Assembly (NCBI GenBank): GCA_903813345.2
Contig: CAIIXF020000007.1
Span: 2,053,730-2,117,729, forward strand
Source: Owenia fusiformis
Taxonomy: Eukaryota; Annelida; Polychaeta; Sabellida; Oweniidae
Reading direction: 5' to 3'
Length of the DNA stretch: 64,000 nt
Every line of letters begins with the position of its first letter. The first letter of the stretch is position 1. The position numbers and the translations under genes are program-made. The notes beneath the pieces are model-generated. The model was not told where the DNA came from. It ran no database searches and was given only the letters and a program-made list of their open reading frames with translations. Shown one piece after another: positions 12,739 through 24,728 of the stretch.

Positions 12739-12895
12739 AGTATTCCCAGCTGTGTCTCTGCGATCAATGTTTAAAGACATTGGTGTACATCCTAGACAAC
12801 TAAGACAAGCAATGCGTGAAATAGGAGCAGCTGCAGAATCATGCTCCAAATGGCTCTGGATGCGAAGAGGCGACAAATGGGCCCACCAATAGCAT
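12739..12895 (+). pseudogene. Retroelement C-terminal fragment
   Basis: Reads FPAVSLRSMFKDIGVHPRQL...AAAESCSKWLWMRRGDKWAHQ-stop. The pattern (FPA.SL....IG....LR.....AAE..S.WLW.RR.D.W) resembles the C-terminal end of proteins often found beside reverse transcriptases in marine invertebrate genomes. It appears to continue the domain whose N-terminal half is at 23988-24155. No start codon or upstream exon; judged a dead fragment. Confidence 0.5.
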
Positions 12896-14858
12896 GGCCA
12901 TTATAACCAATGAAGAAGCTTTCCATCTATTCTTCAAGAGATAATCAGTGTCTTATGGCTTTAGTCTCTGGAATGGAAGTGTTGGTACCATAAAAGATCT
13001 TAAACCAGCCAGAGGTCAGTCGCAAGCCTGACGACAGAGACAGCCAACACTACCCGAAGCTCCATCCCACATCAATCCATGAACAGTCCTATAGATGTAG
13101 CAAAGCACTAGATGTTTAAACAATGAATGAATGACCTGAATCGATTGCAAACTTCACATTTGCACATCTGATGTGGTATACCATTTGTGTCATATTGTGA
13201 AATTATTTAATTTGCAATCGATTCAGGTCATAGTGTATTTTAGGTATTTAGGTAATAGAAACCAATGGCCTCCATTGGAATCTGATGATATCCACATGTT
13301 TTAAAAGTCGTCAATGGAACACATCCAATGTCAAGTCAATACACCCTTGCTGAACTTAATGACCTCAACCCCAGCCCATGTAGGTCCAAACGCTTAAATA
13401 TTTTCCAAAGTATTATGTGACATTGTATTCTTTATGTTACACCTAATATGATTCATTTTGTTCATGGGGAAATCATAATTGAGAGTGCACTAGATCCTTT
13501 GTCTTTAATAACAATATTACAATAGCTCGAAAATGTACGACAGATTCTATGCTTTTTTAAAAATAGCCTAACATTAACAAACTTCCTGATGCCAAACTTA
13601 TGGAGGGGAGTGTATTATAATCAAGGCGCTGCGATAGGCTTCATAACTATATTTTCAATTATATTGAGAAATATTCAACAAGGTTAAATCAATTAAAAAT
13701 GCATTCACTTGGATTCAGTAATGCATTCAGTTAAAATACAATGGGAAATTCCATTTGTAATTGGACAATATTCTAATTGCGTTTACTAATATAGACCTTG
13801 AGGTCTACATATAAGGTGAATCAGTCGAAACATTCAACAAATCCGATCTATACAAATTCCCAACCTTTTGAGCGAAGTGCTCTTAAATGTTTACACAGAA
13901 CCAATAAAAAACGTTCAAAACACGAAAACAGGTCTGAATGCTGTTTTAATACAAAGTGATTTCTGGGCGTTTTTTTGGAACCTGCAAAGATTGTGCGCAC
14001 ATCATTAGAAAAGGCATTTTTCCTGAATTAGGACTACCAGTTTGAAGATAAGTAGGTAAGATATAAATTGCAGTACACTAAAACATATACATTTTCTTAT
14101 AACTTAAAAAGTGGAGGATTAATTCTTGAAATAAATGTAAATGTGATTTCTCGGCCAGCGAAATATCTTCTGTCCTATTGACACTGTGGTCGAACAGATA
14201 ATTATTTATTTCACTGTACCTATTTTAATTGGTATTATTATCAAACTCAAAAAGAAAAGATAAGAAATGATCAATTAAGTCTGTATGCCAAATACTGAAA
14301 TAGGGGAAAGTTAGCTATACCTTTTAATGAAATAGGCAATTTTAAAGTTAAGATTAGTTTTTTATCCGCGTCGCAGTTTCAAGGCTGCTTGTTATTCTAT
14401 TTTTAAATACATTAATGAAAGGAGATCGGGAGAACGAGCGAGGAACGGAATGTGCTGGAAAGTAACACAAGAGAATGAAAAAAGGGTCATAACTAAGAAG
14501 AAATGAGGGGCTAGGAAAAACAATGAAGCATAGGTGACGTCATTTCACGTTCACGCACATGTTTTGAAAATTGATCCTTAGACATCGAAATAAACTTCTA
14601 GAACAAACATTGACATGTGTGCGTACATAAAAACGAACATTTACACCCTAGAAACCAAAATGGCATCGAACATGCCTGTGTCTTTTGAAGGTTACACACC
14701 TTAAAGTTAAAAAACAAGAGCTGGTCGTGAAATTTTTTGTTTAAATATATATTTGTTGCACATATTTTACGAGGAGACGATTGATCATGACGTCCATGTT
14801 CAAACTTCAAAGTTTGCAACAATATTAATAATATAGGTTTTTTGTGTCCTTCTTTTCA
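12896..14858. other. Intergenic before CD225 gene 2
   Basis: No gene seen. A small palindrome ('gacctgaatcgattgcaaa' and its complement) lies at 13133-13230. The region must hold the 5' non-coding exon and promoter of CD225 gene 2, not identified. Confidence 0.5.
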
Positions 14859-14862
14859 GAAT

Positions 14863-17307
14863 ATGTCAAAACAAATGCCCCCGCCAGAATATAATACTCC
14901 CACTGGACCATATGGAGGTGGCTACCCAAGCGCCAATTACGGACCCCAGCCCCAAGGGAATTATGGGCAGTATCCACCTCCAGCAGATACACACCACGTG
15001 GTCCTTAGTAGCCAACCACAACCTATGACCAACACCATAGTAGTGCAGTCTCCAGTGATTCGGCCAAGCAGTTACTTGATCCTTGCTATTTTCACCACCA
15101 TTTGCTGCAATCTTGTATTTGGTGAGAGATTTAAAGTATAATCATTAAACAGGTGTCACGTAGTAAGCTTAGAACTACTGAAACAGTTAAAGGTTATATT
15201 TAATTGCTAATTTATTCAAAATAAACATTCGAAAATATGTAGGCCTAAATGCGCACGATGATTAAGAAGGACAAAATGTGAGTCCGGTTTTAACAACCTG
15301 AACAAAGAATTTATGAAAAGAATTTCTAAATATGATCTTTGTACAGTATCCAATTTAATTTAGATAACATGATCTTTGTACAGTATCCAATTCGATTTAG
15401 AAAACATGATCTTTGTACAGTATCCGATTCGATTTAGAAAACATGATCTTTGTACAGTATCCGATTCGATTTAGAAAACATGATCTTTGTACAGTATCCA
15501 ATTCGATTTAGAAAACATGATCTTTGTACAGTATCCAATTCGATTTAGAAAACATGATCTTTGTACAGTACCCAATTCGATTTAGAAAACATGATCTTTG
15601 TACAGTATCCAATTCGATTTAGAAAACATGATCTTTGTACAGGATCCAATTCAATTTAGAAAACATGATCTTTGTACAGTATCCAATTCGATTTAGAAAC
15701 ATGATCTTTGTACAGTATCCAATTCGATTTAGAAAACATGATCTTTGTACAGTATCCAATTCGATTTAGAAAACATGATCTTTGTACAGTATCCAATTCG
15801 ATTTAGAAAACATGATCTTTGTACAGTATCCAATTCGATTTAGAAAACATGATCTTTGTACAGTATCCAATTCAATTAAGAAAACATGATCTTTGTACAG
15901 TATGCAATTCAATTTAGAAAACATGATCTTTGTACAGTATCCAATTCGATTTAGAAAACATGATCTTTGTACAGTATCCAATTCGATTTAGAAAACATGA
16001 TCTTTGTACAGTATCCAATTCGATTTAGAAAACATGATCTTTGTACAGTATCCAATTCGATTTAGAAAACATGATCTTTGTACAGTATCCAATTCGATTT
16101 AGAAAACATGATCTTTGTACAGTATCCAATTCAATTTAGAAAACATGATCTTTGTACAGTATCCAATTCAATTTAGAAAACATGATCTTTGTACAGTATC
16201 CAATTCGATTTAGAAAACATGATCTTTGTACAGTATCCAATTCAATTAAGAAAACATGATCTTTGTACAGTATCCAATTCGATTTAGAAAACATGATCTT
16301 TGTACAGTATCTAGCTAACAGTATCCAATTCGATTTAGAAAACATGATCTTTGTACAGTATCCAATTCGATTTAGAAAACATGATCTTTGTACAGTATCC
16401 AATTCAATTTAGAAAACATGATCTTTGTACAGTATCCAATTCAATTTAGAAAACATGATCTTTGTACAGTATCCAATTCGATTTAGAAAACATGATCTTT
16501 GTACAGTATCAACTTCGATTTAGAAAACATGATCTTTGTACAGTATCCAATTCGATTTAGAAAACATGATCTTTGTACAGTATCCAATTCGATTTAGAAA
16601 ACATGATCTTTGTACAGTATCTAATTCAATTTAGAAAACATGATCTTTGTACAGTATCCAATTCAATTTAGAAAACATGATCTTTGTACAGTATCCAATT
16701 CAATTTAGAAAACATGATCTTTGTACAGTATCCAATTCGATTTAGAAAACATGATCTTTGTACAGTATCCAATTCGATTTAGAAAACATGATCTTTGTAC
16801 AGTATCCAATTCAATTTAGAAAACATGATCTTTGTACAGTATCCAATTCGATTTAGAAAACATGATCTTTGTACAGTATCTAATTCAATTTAGAAAACAT
16901 GATCTTTGTACAGTATCCAATTCAATTTAGAAAACATGATCTTTGTACAGTATCCAATTCAATTTAGAAAACATGATCTTTGTACAGTATCCAATTCGAT
17001 TTAGAAAACATGATCTTTGTACAGTATCCAATTCGATTTAGAAAACATGATCTTTGTACAGTATCCAATTCAATTTAGATGATGACATTACTGTTTTCCA
17101 GGAATCATTGCAATAATATTCTCTGTGATGTCATCATCGAGTGCAGATAATGGAGACCTAGAAGGTGCAAGATCCAAAGGGAAGATTTCAATGATACTTA
17201 GTATCGTTGGGATCGTGATAACCGTACTCATTATCGTATTCATCATCATATATTTTACGGTCATTGTAAGCTCCCTATACCCGTCGTTGTATGATACGTA
17301 TGGATAA
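14863..17307 (+). CDS. CD225/dispanin family membrane protein, gene 2
   Basis: Exons 14863-15121 and 17102-17307, same phase-1 Gly junction as gene 1; 154 residues. The ATG lies three bases after an acceptor (CTTCTTTTCAG), implying an upstream 5'UTR exon. The short N-terminus has PPEY at residues 7-10, a WW-domain (NEDD4-type ligase) ligand also seen in human IFITM3 as PPNY; that link is by family knowledge. Cys pair at 81-82 in the first hydrophobic segment, GD in the loop, then a second long Ile/Val-rich segment. The tail ends SLYPSLYDTYG. The second exon is nearly identical in DNA to that of gene 3, so the two are recent duplicates. The 1.98-kb intron is almost wholly a 37-bp minisatellite. 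A candidate poly(A) signal AATAAA is at 17369. Confidence 0.9.
15341..17080. repeat. 37-bp minisatellite, about 47 units, in the CD225 gene 2 intron
   Basis: Unit 'ccaattcgatttagaaaaca' + 'tgatctttgtacagtat' (37 bp), highly homogeneous. Variants alternate 'ttcgattt' and 'ttcaattt', a few units have one-base changes, and one irregular join is at 16311-16325. The array ends about 20 bp before the splice acceptor of exon 2. Open frames on the minus strand are by-products, because a 37-bp unit cycles through frames. Confidence 0.97.
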
Positions 17308-17537
17308 TTCTTAGTGTATCTATAATAATAGGCTACTTCTGCAGAATAGGATGATTATATTTTTCGAAAATAAACTTACTTTCTTACATCACCAGGAAAT
17401 TAAGATATTATAACAGTACAAATTAGATGAAAATGTATAACAGAAAAGAACAACGAGATCATTTTGGTCAATAACCGCAAAGCCTTAAAAAATTCGCAGA
17501 AGTTTAGATACGCAATCGGGGTTTTCATAAATGCACC
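17308..17537. other. 3' region of CD225 gene 2
   Basis: Holds the AATAAA at 17369-17374 and otherwise unremarkable AT-rich sequence up to the target duplication of the next transposon. Confidence 0.5.
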
Positions 17538-17542
17538 ACAAA

Positions 17543-18836
17543 CACGGTGTATAACCCAAACGCTCCTACATGCACGACGGAGCGTTACATTTACGCGGAA
17601 ACGCTCCGGAGCGAAATAAAATGGCGGCTAATGAAGATTCTACTATGACCGTAAGTATTGTTTCTCTCGTTTCTCTTACATATCATATGTCATGGTGAAA
17701 TATTATGTTCCATTCGATGAACAATACCGTGAGCAAAGATCTTATTTATTCAACTTCTGGTGGTAAACTGTTATTTGCTTGATCAAAGCTCCGTAGTGTA
17801 GATCGAACGAATCTGAAGATAACGATTTGACCACAAATTACGAATTAAACTAGTATTTCTATGAAAACGTTAATCTTTCTGTTTAAGTAGTAGATCACAA
17901 ACTCGTATATTCTCATTTCCTAAAATCCCAGTCCAAATCCATTACTTGTTCTCGAGAAATCGCTTGTTTTCGTCGAAACGCTCCGTCGATTTAGACCACA
18001 ATTTTAGAAACGCTCTTACCATTTTGTTTTGATATCATTTTCAGATTATTAGAGAAGAGTTCCGAATCGAATCTATCTCTCAAAAACGTGTTGTACTTGT
18101 TAGGCAAATTGAAACATCTGAACCTGGTGGTGCTAAACGTGCAACTAGCTGATTAAAGCCTATACATTAGATGATGTCATGCCTACATATGTGCTAAATC
18201 ATAAAACTATAGAAAAAAACGAAAAGTTACATGTGAATTAATCTTTCTTCTATTGATGCCAAGGGGTATAATAGATCTTTTCTTTCTCTTCCTGAAAAGG
18301 AAAGGCAAGCTATATATTTCCTTAACTGATCTAGACTACCGGAGCGTTTCCAATTCACTGTGTTAACCAGATCGGAGCGTTTCTTGAATATGAGAATGTC
18401 ATCATTTTTAAGACTGGATTTTCGGTCATCAAATCACTATTACGATAATGTATGGTGCGTTGAAGCATTGGAATTTGACTAAAATATACGTTGGTGCTCT
18501 AATCTTGGCTCAACTAATCACATGTATCGACAAAAGGGGTTTTGACCGGTAGAATGACAAATACGTTTTTGAATTTTGATAACTATACTGCTTCGTACAG
18601 CTCTTCCCAATTGCTTCAAACGTCAACAGCCAGCCACGTACAACATGAATATCACACCCATCGAATGGTATACTCGAAATATGTAACTCATACCTCTTAT
18701 TCCCATTATTGGGGAAATTGTCAGACGGCTCATAATTCCCGCCAGACAGTTTTCCTACTCCGGAGCGTTTCTTTGTTTAATTTCAGTAATGAAACGCTCC
18801 GTCGTGTATGTAGGAGCGTTTGGGTTATACACCGTG
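17543..18836 (+). mobile_element. 1294-bp CAC-ended transposon, copy 2, with ACAAA target duplication
   Basis: Starts CACGGTGTATAACCCAAACG and ends with its complement. ACAAA is duplicated at 17538-17542 and 18837-18841. A 5-bp duplication and CACRGTG-like ends are features of Transib elements, the family related to RAG1, whose signal heptamer is CACAGTG; the assignment is inference because no transposase is present. GAAACGCTCC-type motifs occur about ten times in both orientations. Same length as copy 1 (7010-8303). Confidence 0.85.
17621..18152 (+). CDS. Two-exon 45-codon ORF inside the 1294-bp element (copy 2)
   Basis: Exon 1 is 17621-17650 (MAANEDSTMT, followed by GTAAGT); exon 2 is 18045-18152 (IIREEFRIESISQKRVVLVR..., ending KRATS and TGA), preceded by a pyrimidine-rich TTTTCAG. 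It differs from copy 1 by one amino acid (Ile versus Ser) and keeps frame, splice sites and intron length. Product unknown; either a captured host exon pair or a small element protein. Confidence 0.45.
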
Positions 18837-18862
18837 ACAAATGTTTAGACGTGCTAAATGCT

Positions 18863-19167
18863 CAAGGAGGATTGGCTCCCAGAGTGCACCACCGATATTC
18901 TGTCCCATATATGGGTATGTCGTAATACAAAATTCGAATTCAAACAGCCGCCATTTTGTTCACTTCAACATTTAAATCGTGAATTTTGGTCTTATTTCCA
19001 AACGAAAAATTCCAAAACTCACAAGAAACGATCGAGATATTGGTTCGAATCTTTTGAACTGTTTATTTTGAATTTATAGTCAGTTTTAATTTCAGAAAAT
19101 AACGACATTTCGACGTTTTCATTGTTGGAAAATATCGAGTTTCGATCCTGGGAGCCAATCCTCCTTG
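18863..19167. mobile_element. 305-bp MITE with 9-bp target duplication
   Basis: Inverted ends CAAGGAGGATTGGCTCCCAG; CTAAATGCT is duplicated on both sides (18854-18862 and 19168-19176). A 9-bp duplication fits Mutator-like elements. No coding capacity. It inserted a few bases beyond the 1294-bp element. One end of a related copy (CTGGGAGCCAGTCCTCCTTG) is at 56103-56122. Confidence 0.85.
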
Positions 19168-19176
19168 CTAAATGCT

Positions 19177-19497
19177 GGAACTCCCTTCAAAAAGTGTCGT
19201 CACACATATTGGATAACTGATAAGGCTTCATGTTCATGCTTGAATAAGATATTTTCCTTATACTACTATGTTTCCTAAAAGAAAATCGCAGAAGAGAAAC
19301 AGGTTTAAATAAGGAAGCCGGGTTCCATATATTTGAGAGAGTGTACTCTTCACGAAATTATTACCGTAGTAAGGTATGAAGATTCAGCATGAATAAAATT
19401 TAATACAAAAAAGATACAATACAACGTGCATATCTGAGGACTTAAACACTTTTTCTCGATGAAATTGAAATGTTAATTCTAGTTTACCCGGACATTA
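19177..19497. other. Intergenic, nothing recognised
   Basis: No gene or repeat structure seen between two MITEs. Confidence 0.5.
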
Positions 19498-19857
19498 GCT
19501 TGCATTCGCGAATGCAACTTTCGGCCGGTTATGACTACCGGGTTAATTGCAATTTGATGGAAAACTCATTGAGATATGAAAAGCACCTGCCGTGCTTCCC
19601 GATATCAGAAAGCTACCGATTTAAGCCCAATCGCTGACCTAAATAACTGGTTAATCTGCCTATTTAGCAGCCAAATTGATCGCTTATGCCTGGGTCAGAA
19701 TACTCAATCGGCCAGGTGCCGACCGATGAATCGGGGCAAATGTGACTCGGGCATTACAGTGGCATAAAAATAACTGATCGTCAACTTACGGGTCAAAATG
19801 ACGGGATAGGTTAATCCAATAGACGGCAGCCGAAAGTTGCATTCGCGAATACAAGCT
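19498..19857. mobile_element. Inverted-repeat element with TTGCATTCGCGAATGCAA ends
   Basis: Left end AGCTTGCATTCGCGAATGCA, continuing 'actttcggc', matches the complement of the right end ('gccgaaagttgcattcgcgaatacaagct'). Each end is itself nearly palindromic. Inside (19684-19767) it carries a segment of the repeat family seen at 1-66 and 55673-55814. No transposase. Confidence 0.75.
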
Positions 19858-21375
19858 TAGGCTGGTCTTAGGGACAGTCGAATTAGACAGGTTTTATACA
19901 TAGTATGATGAGGGGCTTATCTAATGTGTATGCACAAATCAAGAGATTAAATATATTTATTCAGATTAGCATAATAGTAAAGTTGCTAGTACAATAACGT
20001 TTCTCAATTACAGATCAACTACATGTGACCTATATGTTGACTTATCGCACTTGCGCGCCACCTATATCAGGACTCGAATCACGCGAAACACCATTGTGTA
20101 CATTGATTGATTGATGATCTGATGATTACGAAGAATAAAAGATCGTGGTCAACATTTGCAATGCTTATTTATTATCCAAGAAGTAAACACTGTAAAACAA
20201 ATATATATTGTGTAACATAATATTTTTGATGTACGGATTGATATGCAATAAATGATATAAGATAGTCTAGGTACTAGCCCTTGGGAGCCCAACCCCACGA
20301 TACACCTCCCCCGGTGTGAGAGGGTGTGTAGTTAAGTAATGGGGGGGGGGGGGGGGGAGGGGGGGGGGGGGGTCCCAGAGGCTTATAGCTAGACTTCTTT
20401 AAAATAATCCCGGTGTTATCTTGATGAAAACACAAATGTACGAGGGCGGATTATAAAGTTCTCATAATATCTCTTGAAGGGATGTTCAAAGATTGTGCGA
20501 TATACAATGACTTATTAAGCTAATGGAATTCTAATTTCTAATAAAGAATTACAAACCTTTTGTAACATCATGCTTTGTAACCTCATGTAACAATACCCAT
20601 TGAGTCAAATAAATAAAGGACAGGTGGCGGTAAACCCCTCTTTTAGCCCCCCCCCTATAAAACAAGTAGGGCTATATATTGACATGGAATTAAAGAGGAA
20701 GTATGACTTATTACTTAAAATATGATTTCTGAGAATTTAGGCATTTGACCTTGACATTAGGGTGGTTTATAGGTCAACTTTGAAAGATGCTATTTTTGTC
20801 AAAATTTGCCGTTTTCTAATACAAGAAATGAAAGCAATTGGCTTAATTTTGATTTTGACTGATAATAAGACATGTGAATGGAAATAAAAATATTTTTAAT
20901 AAATTCTCACGGGCAATTATATGAAAATTTTGAGAATAAATCCCCATATGGGCATTTTTGGGGGGACTAGATTTTCCTGTTTCAAAAATGAATGTTCTTG
21001 TTGCCTTTTGACATCTATTGGACATCTATTGGACATCTACATTGGAATTTGAAATTAAATGTCTGTATGGAGTCTTAGTTTTAAAGTTATTTGCCAATTT
21101 GCAGTTCCCATATTTGAATTTCAATATATATCATAATATAAGGCAGCATCAAAAATAAATTAATAAAATAATTTCTACTTATTCCCTATTTAGAAAAACA
21201 CTTAGGCCATTCAAAAAAAAAAAAAAATTAATGTCACTAAATTCTATGTTTTCAGAAAAAACAAAATGTTCCCATGTACTCTGTACTTGTAATGCATATA
21301 AATGACAGAGGGAATTGTGATCATGAATTATATTGTATTGAAATGAGTTCCAAGATTGATTAAAAACTACATGTA
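19858..21375. other. Intergenic with long G tract
   Basis: Holds a run of about 31 G with one A at 20341-20372, able to form a G-quadruplex. No supported gene. Confidence 0.55.
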
Positions 21376-21949
21376 CAGGGTGTCCCGAAGGTATGGCCCC
21401 CCCTAGGCAGACATATACCAGTGTCGTCATAGTATGTGTCATATATCATCTTAAAGCTTATCCAAAGTTACATTGATTCACCAAGTATCATGGTTCAACT
21501 CTCAAATGTGAAAAAATTACAGGCATTTCAAAATTTAGTGTTTGGTCAATTCTTTTCGGGTCAGATAAATAATGAGTTAGAAAAAGAGAACGGTGAGGGT
21601 AGAAACTCAAAGGAAACTCTTCTAAAGTGCCTTAGCAGGTTTAAAGAGGGTTATAAAATTCCACACCCCTATTTGAAGGGCTTTTAAGGTCATATTTGAA
21701 AATAATTGCGGCTGTTAACATGTCCAAGGGGGGACTCATTGACTCGTAATGTGGTGTAAAATTGAACTTTATTTTGATAAAACACTAACTTTTAAAATGA
21801 CTGTAACTTTTCCCCATTTGGGAGTTAAACCATGATACTTGGCGAATCAATGTAACTTTGGATAAGCTTTAAAATGATATATGACACATACTATGAGGAC
21901 ACTGGAATATGTCTGCCTAGGGGGGGCCCCATACTTTCGGGACACCCTG
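21376..21949. mobile_element. TA-flanked CAGGGTGTCCCG foldback
   Basis: Ends CAGGGTGTCCCGAAGGTATG and, inverted, CAGGGTGTCCCGAAAGTATG, bounded by TA. Inverted arms extend about 120 bp (through 'aagcttatccaaagttacattgattc'). The internal open frame at 21436-21687 has no recognisable domain. Confidence 0.8.
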
Positions 21950-23987
21950 TATATACGCTTTATATTGTCTTCATTAACAAGGTCATCTGAATCAAGAGGT
22001 GTTACTTGCTTTTCCACTATGTGTTATTGCATTTTCACTATTAAATAATATATAAAACCCTTTAAATAAATAAAGGTTTTGTAGTTTTTAATATAAGGCC
22101 CTTCATCAGAATGCCAACATATAATTAATTTTGAATGGCCTAATCTGTGCATGCAATTATGTAGTGTACATGTATGCCCAGGCTAACAGCCATATTGAAA
22201 ACATAAACCAATCAGCCTTATTTTCATCACAAAAGTTAAGTTTTAGTGGTGAGCCCACACTCCCACAACAATGATATTTGCAGAGCAGCTACTTTACAGT
22301 CTCTGCATTATACAGTTTCAATATCTTTTTTGTGGGAGAATGGGCTGATGGTTAAATTTTCAACGAAAGGAAATGAGCACCATGCTAAAACTTGATAACA
22401 AAGTGAACAAAAAATGACAATGTTTTCCAGATTTGCATTGGTAAACTTCATACATAGCTAGATTTTTTTAATGTTGTACTCCGAATGCTTGTATGCCATA
22501 TGTTCCATATAATAAATTCTATGTAATGATAAAGGATGTGTCTGGATATATGCCCTTTTGGTCCCTCAGTCAAATGTATGTGAAATATGGTTTTTATTAC
22601 TGTCCTAGTTATATTTGATAAGTATATTTACTTTTTCATGAGTTTTGATGCATAATTAACCCCCTGCTGAGAGTCGGAATAAGTATCTTAACAAATGAAA
22701 AAGGCTCATTATCATAGAAAAAACAGCAATGGCAATATGTATGACATACAAAGAAGAAATAACTTAAGATCCATGAAGAATTAAAAAGAAAATCATATTT
22801 TTGAAATATATTTAAGGATTAAAATTTTTTTCAAATTTTTGAATTTCCCGCCAGTTTAATTTGAAGGGGGAAAAACAAGATGGCTGCCATTTGATGTAAG
22901 AAATATCAGAAAAAAAGTTGCTTCACTTTTAGTTTTCACATTGAGCACAGTTTTCCGGTTTAGGTTTTTTGACTGATTCTGACTCTTCATCACCAGGGTC
23001 ATGTATAGAGATCATAAAATTGAAACCAAAATGTTGTGCTCAGCATGAATTTGACTGAAATATTTGTAACTTCACCAACTTAATTGAAGTGTCAAAACTG
23101 GATGCTCAGTACCTTTGAGTGACTATAATCCCTTGATTACCCAGATAAAAACCAATTCACTTATCCAGAAATACCATTCAATGACTATACAAAGAAAGTA
23201 AGCAATGTTTTGGAGGATATGTTTCACACTTTTTGTATAAATAATTCATTTAATATTTGCCATTGATTTTTTTTTTCAATTCTGACAAAGTGATATGCAC
23301 TGTCTTTGATGCCAATATTCTTCATCAATTGTGATACAAATTCATATTTTTGTAATCTCATAAGAAGGATAAGATATTGAAGTTTAATGATATGTGTGAT
23401 TGAGTTGGTTTTTCAGACATTACAATTTTCAATATTTTCTAAGTCGATACCCAGACTCATTCCCAGACTCATCCTTTGATATTATTTTGAAGGTAAACAT
23501 AGTGTGTACCCATATTCAGACAGCCTTGTGATAGGGGTTCTTACTGCCAATTTTTCAAAAAAAAAACTGAAAACTAATGCCATTTTTTGAAATTGCACAC
23601 CTCAAGAAAAAGGGTTTATCTACAACTTGCAATCGGTTTTGAAAGTAAATGGAAGAATGAGTTTTTTGGAAAAAGTCTAAGTTGACCAATAGTCTGTTAA
23701 ATGGACCTGTTCTTTGAGATCTATTGACAAAATGAATATCATTCTAATCTATTCGGTGATCTTGATATCTGCTTCGCCGTTCGTGCAGATATCAATATCA
23801 CCTGGGAGATAAAAATGATATTTCTCAAAATCAGTAGATATCCTATAATCATAATCATAGATGGATATAACATACCATGATAAAAACGTAATTTGTATTA
23901 CAATCTTTTGATACCATAATTGTCACGAGTCCCCGCCCTGCCATGTTACTGATCCCAGTCACCAGTAAGACAATATTATCATCATTG
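21950..23987. other. Intergenic, AT-rich
   Basis: No gene recognised. A strong hairpin 'gtgatcttgatatctgc ... gcagatatcaatatcacc' lies at 23756-23813. Confidence 0.5.
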
Positions 23988-24155
23988 AGTTAACTGTCCC
24001 ATGTGAAGACCGCCTCGACATATCACACCAGTTGAAAGAGGCACAGTACCAAGACTTCGTTGACAAAGCCAAAGCCAGAGGTTGGCACACTGCCCAGTAC
24101 CCCATAGGAGTAGGATGTAGAGGTTTTCCAGCTTCCTCTCTTTGTAGCTTAAAGG
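23988..24155 (+). pseudogene. Retroelement protein fragment
   Basis: Reads LTVPCEDRLDISHQLKEAQY...KAKARGWHTAQYPIGVGCRGFPASSLCSLKG. The pattern LTVP.E......LK...Y......A...GW......VGCRGF is common in non-LTR retroelement-associated proteins of marine invertebrates (family knowledge, no search run). There is no ATG in frame at the start, and the product is cut off. Related to the fragment at 12739-12895, which resembles what should follow this part. Confidence 0.6.
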
Positions 24156-24724
24156 GTGACGCATATCGTTTAGCAAATCGAACGCTCGTTTCTGGTGTTG
24201 CTCACCGTTTAGTATAAAAGGCCCGATCCCGGAATAATACTCAAGGGTTCACAGGTTCTAGGTCGTTGTGTCAACACCTCTAACTGTTATATAGCATAAG
24301 TATATTATAGATCGTCACACATTTATAAAAGAGTGATTTTTAATTTGACAAATCAATTCCACATTTATGGGTGAAGTTTCAGGATCTTCTATTTGTGTAT
24401 AATAAGGAAAAATTGGCATCTAAATTTCCCCATAACGTAATAGCACACAGCTTGGCATATGAAATATCCTCCAAATGAAACAAAGCAAGACAAACCGGTT
24501 TTTAATACAAGGATTTATATTGGCTGTTGTACATGTATTTTTTGAACGCAATCACTCTTTGGATAACGTTTTCAAAATCATTATAAACGGATTACTTTAT
24601 CTCAAAGACAATTTCAATAAACTGGATTTTACAGAACTCCCCTTATTTCTTAAAAATGGACTGATCCAGTTGATTCGCCTGGAGCCGCCATATTGTTTTT
24701 ATACGGGATGCTAATCGGAACCCT
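24156..24724. other. Intergenic, nothing recognised
   Basis: An open frame of 79 codons at 24475-24714 has no recognisable domain and no splice context. Confidence 0.4.
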
Positions 24725-24728
24725 TTAA

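Noticed and set aside
15766-16402. Minus-strand repeat proteins (ILYKDHVF...)
   Set aside because: Product of the minisatellite read through three frames; no independent gene evidence.
15341-17080. CRISPR-like regular array
   Set aside because: No variable spacers: the 37-bp units are head to tail, and the region is an intron in an animal gene.
19038-19051. tRNA B-box-like 'ggttcgaatc'
   Set aside because: No matching A box, acceptor stem or cloverleaf around it.
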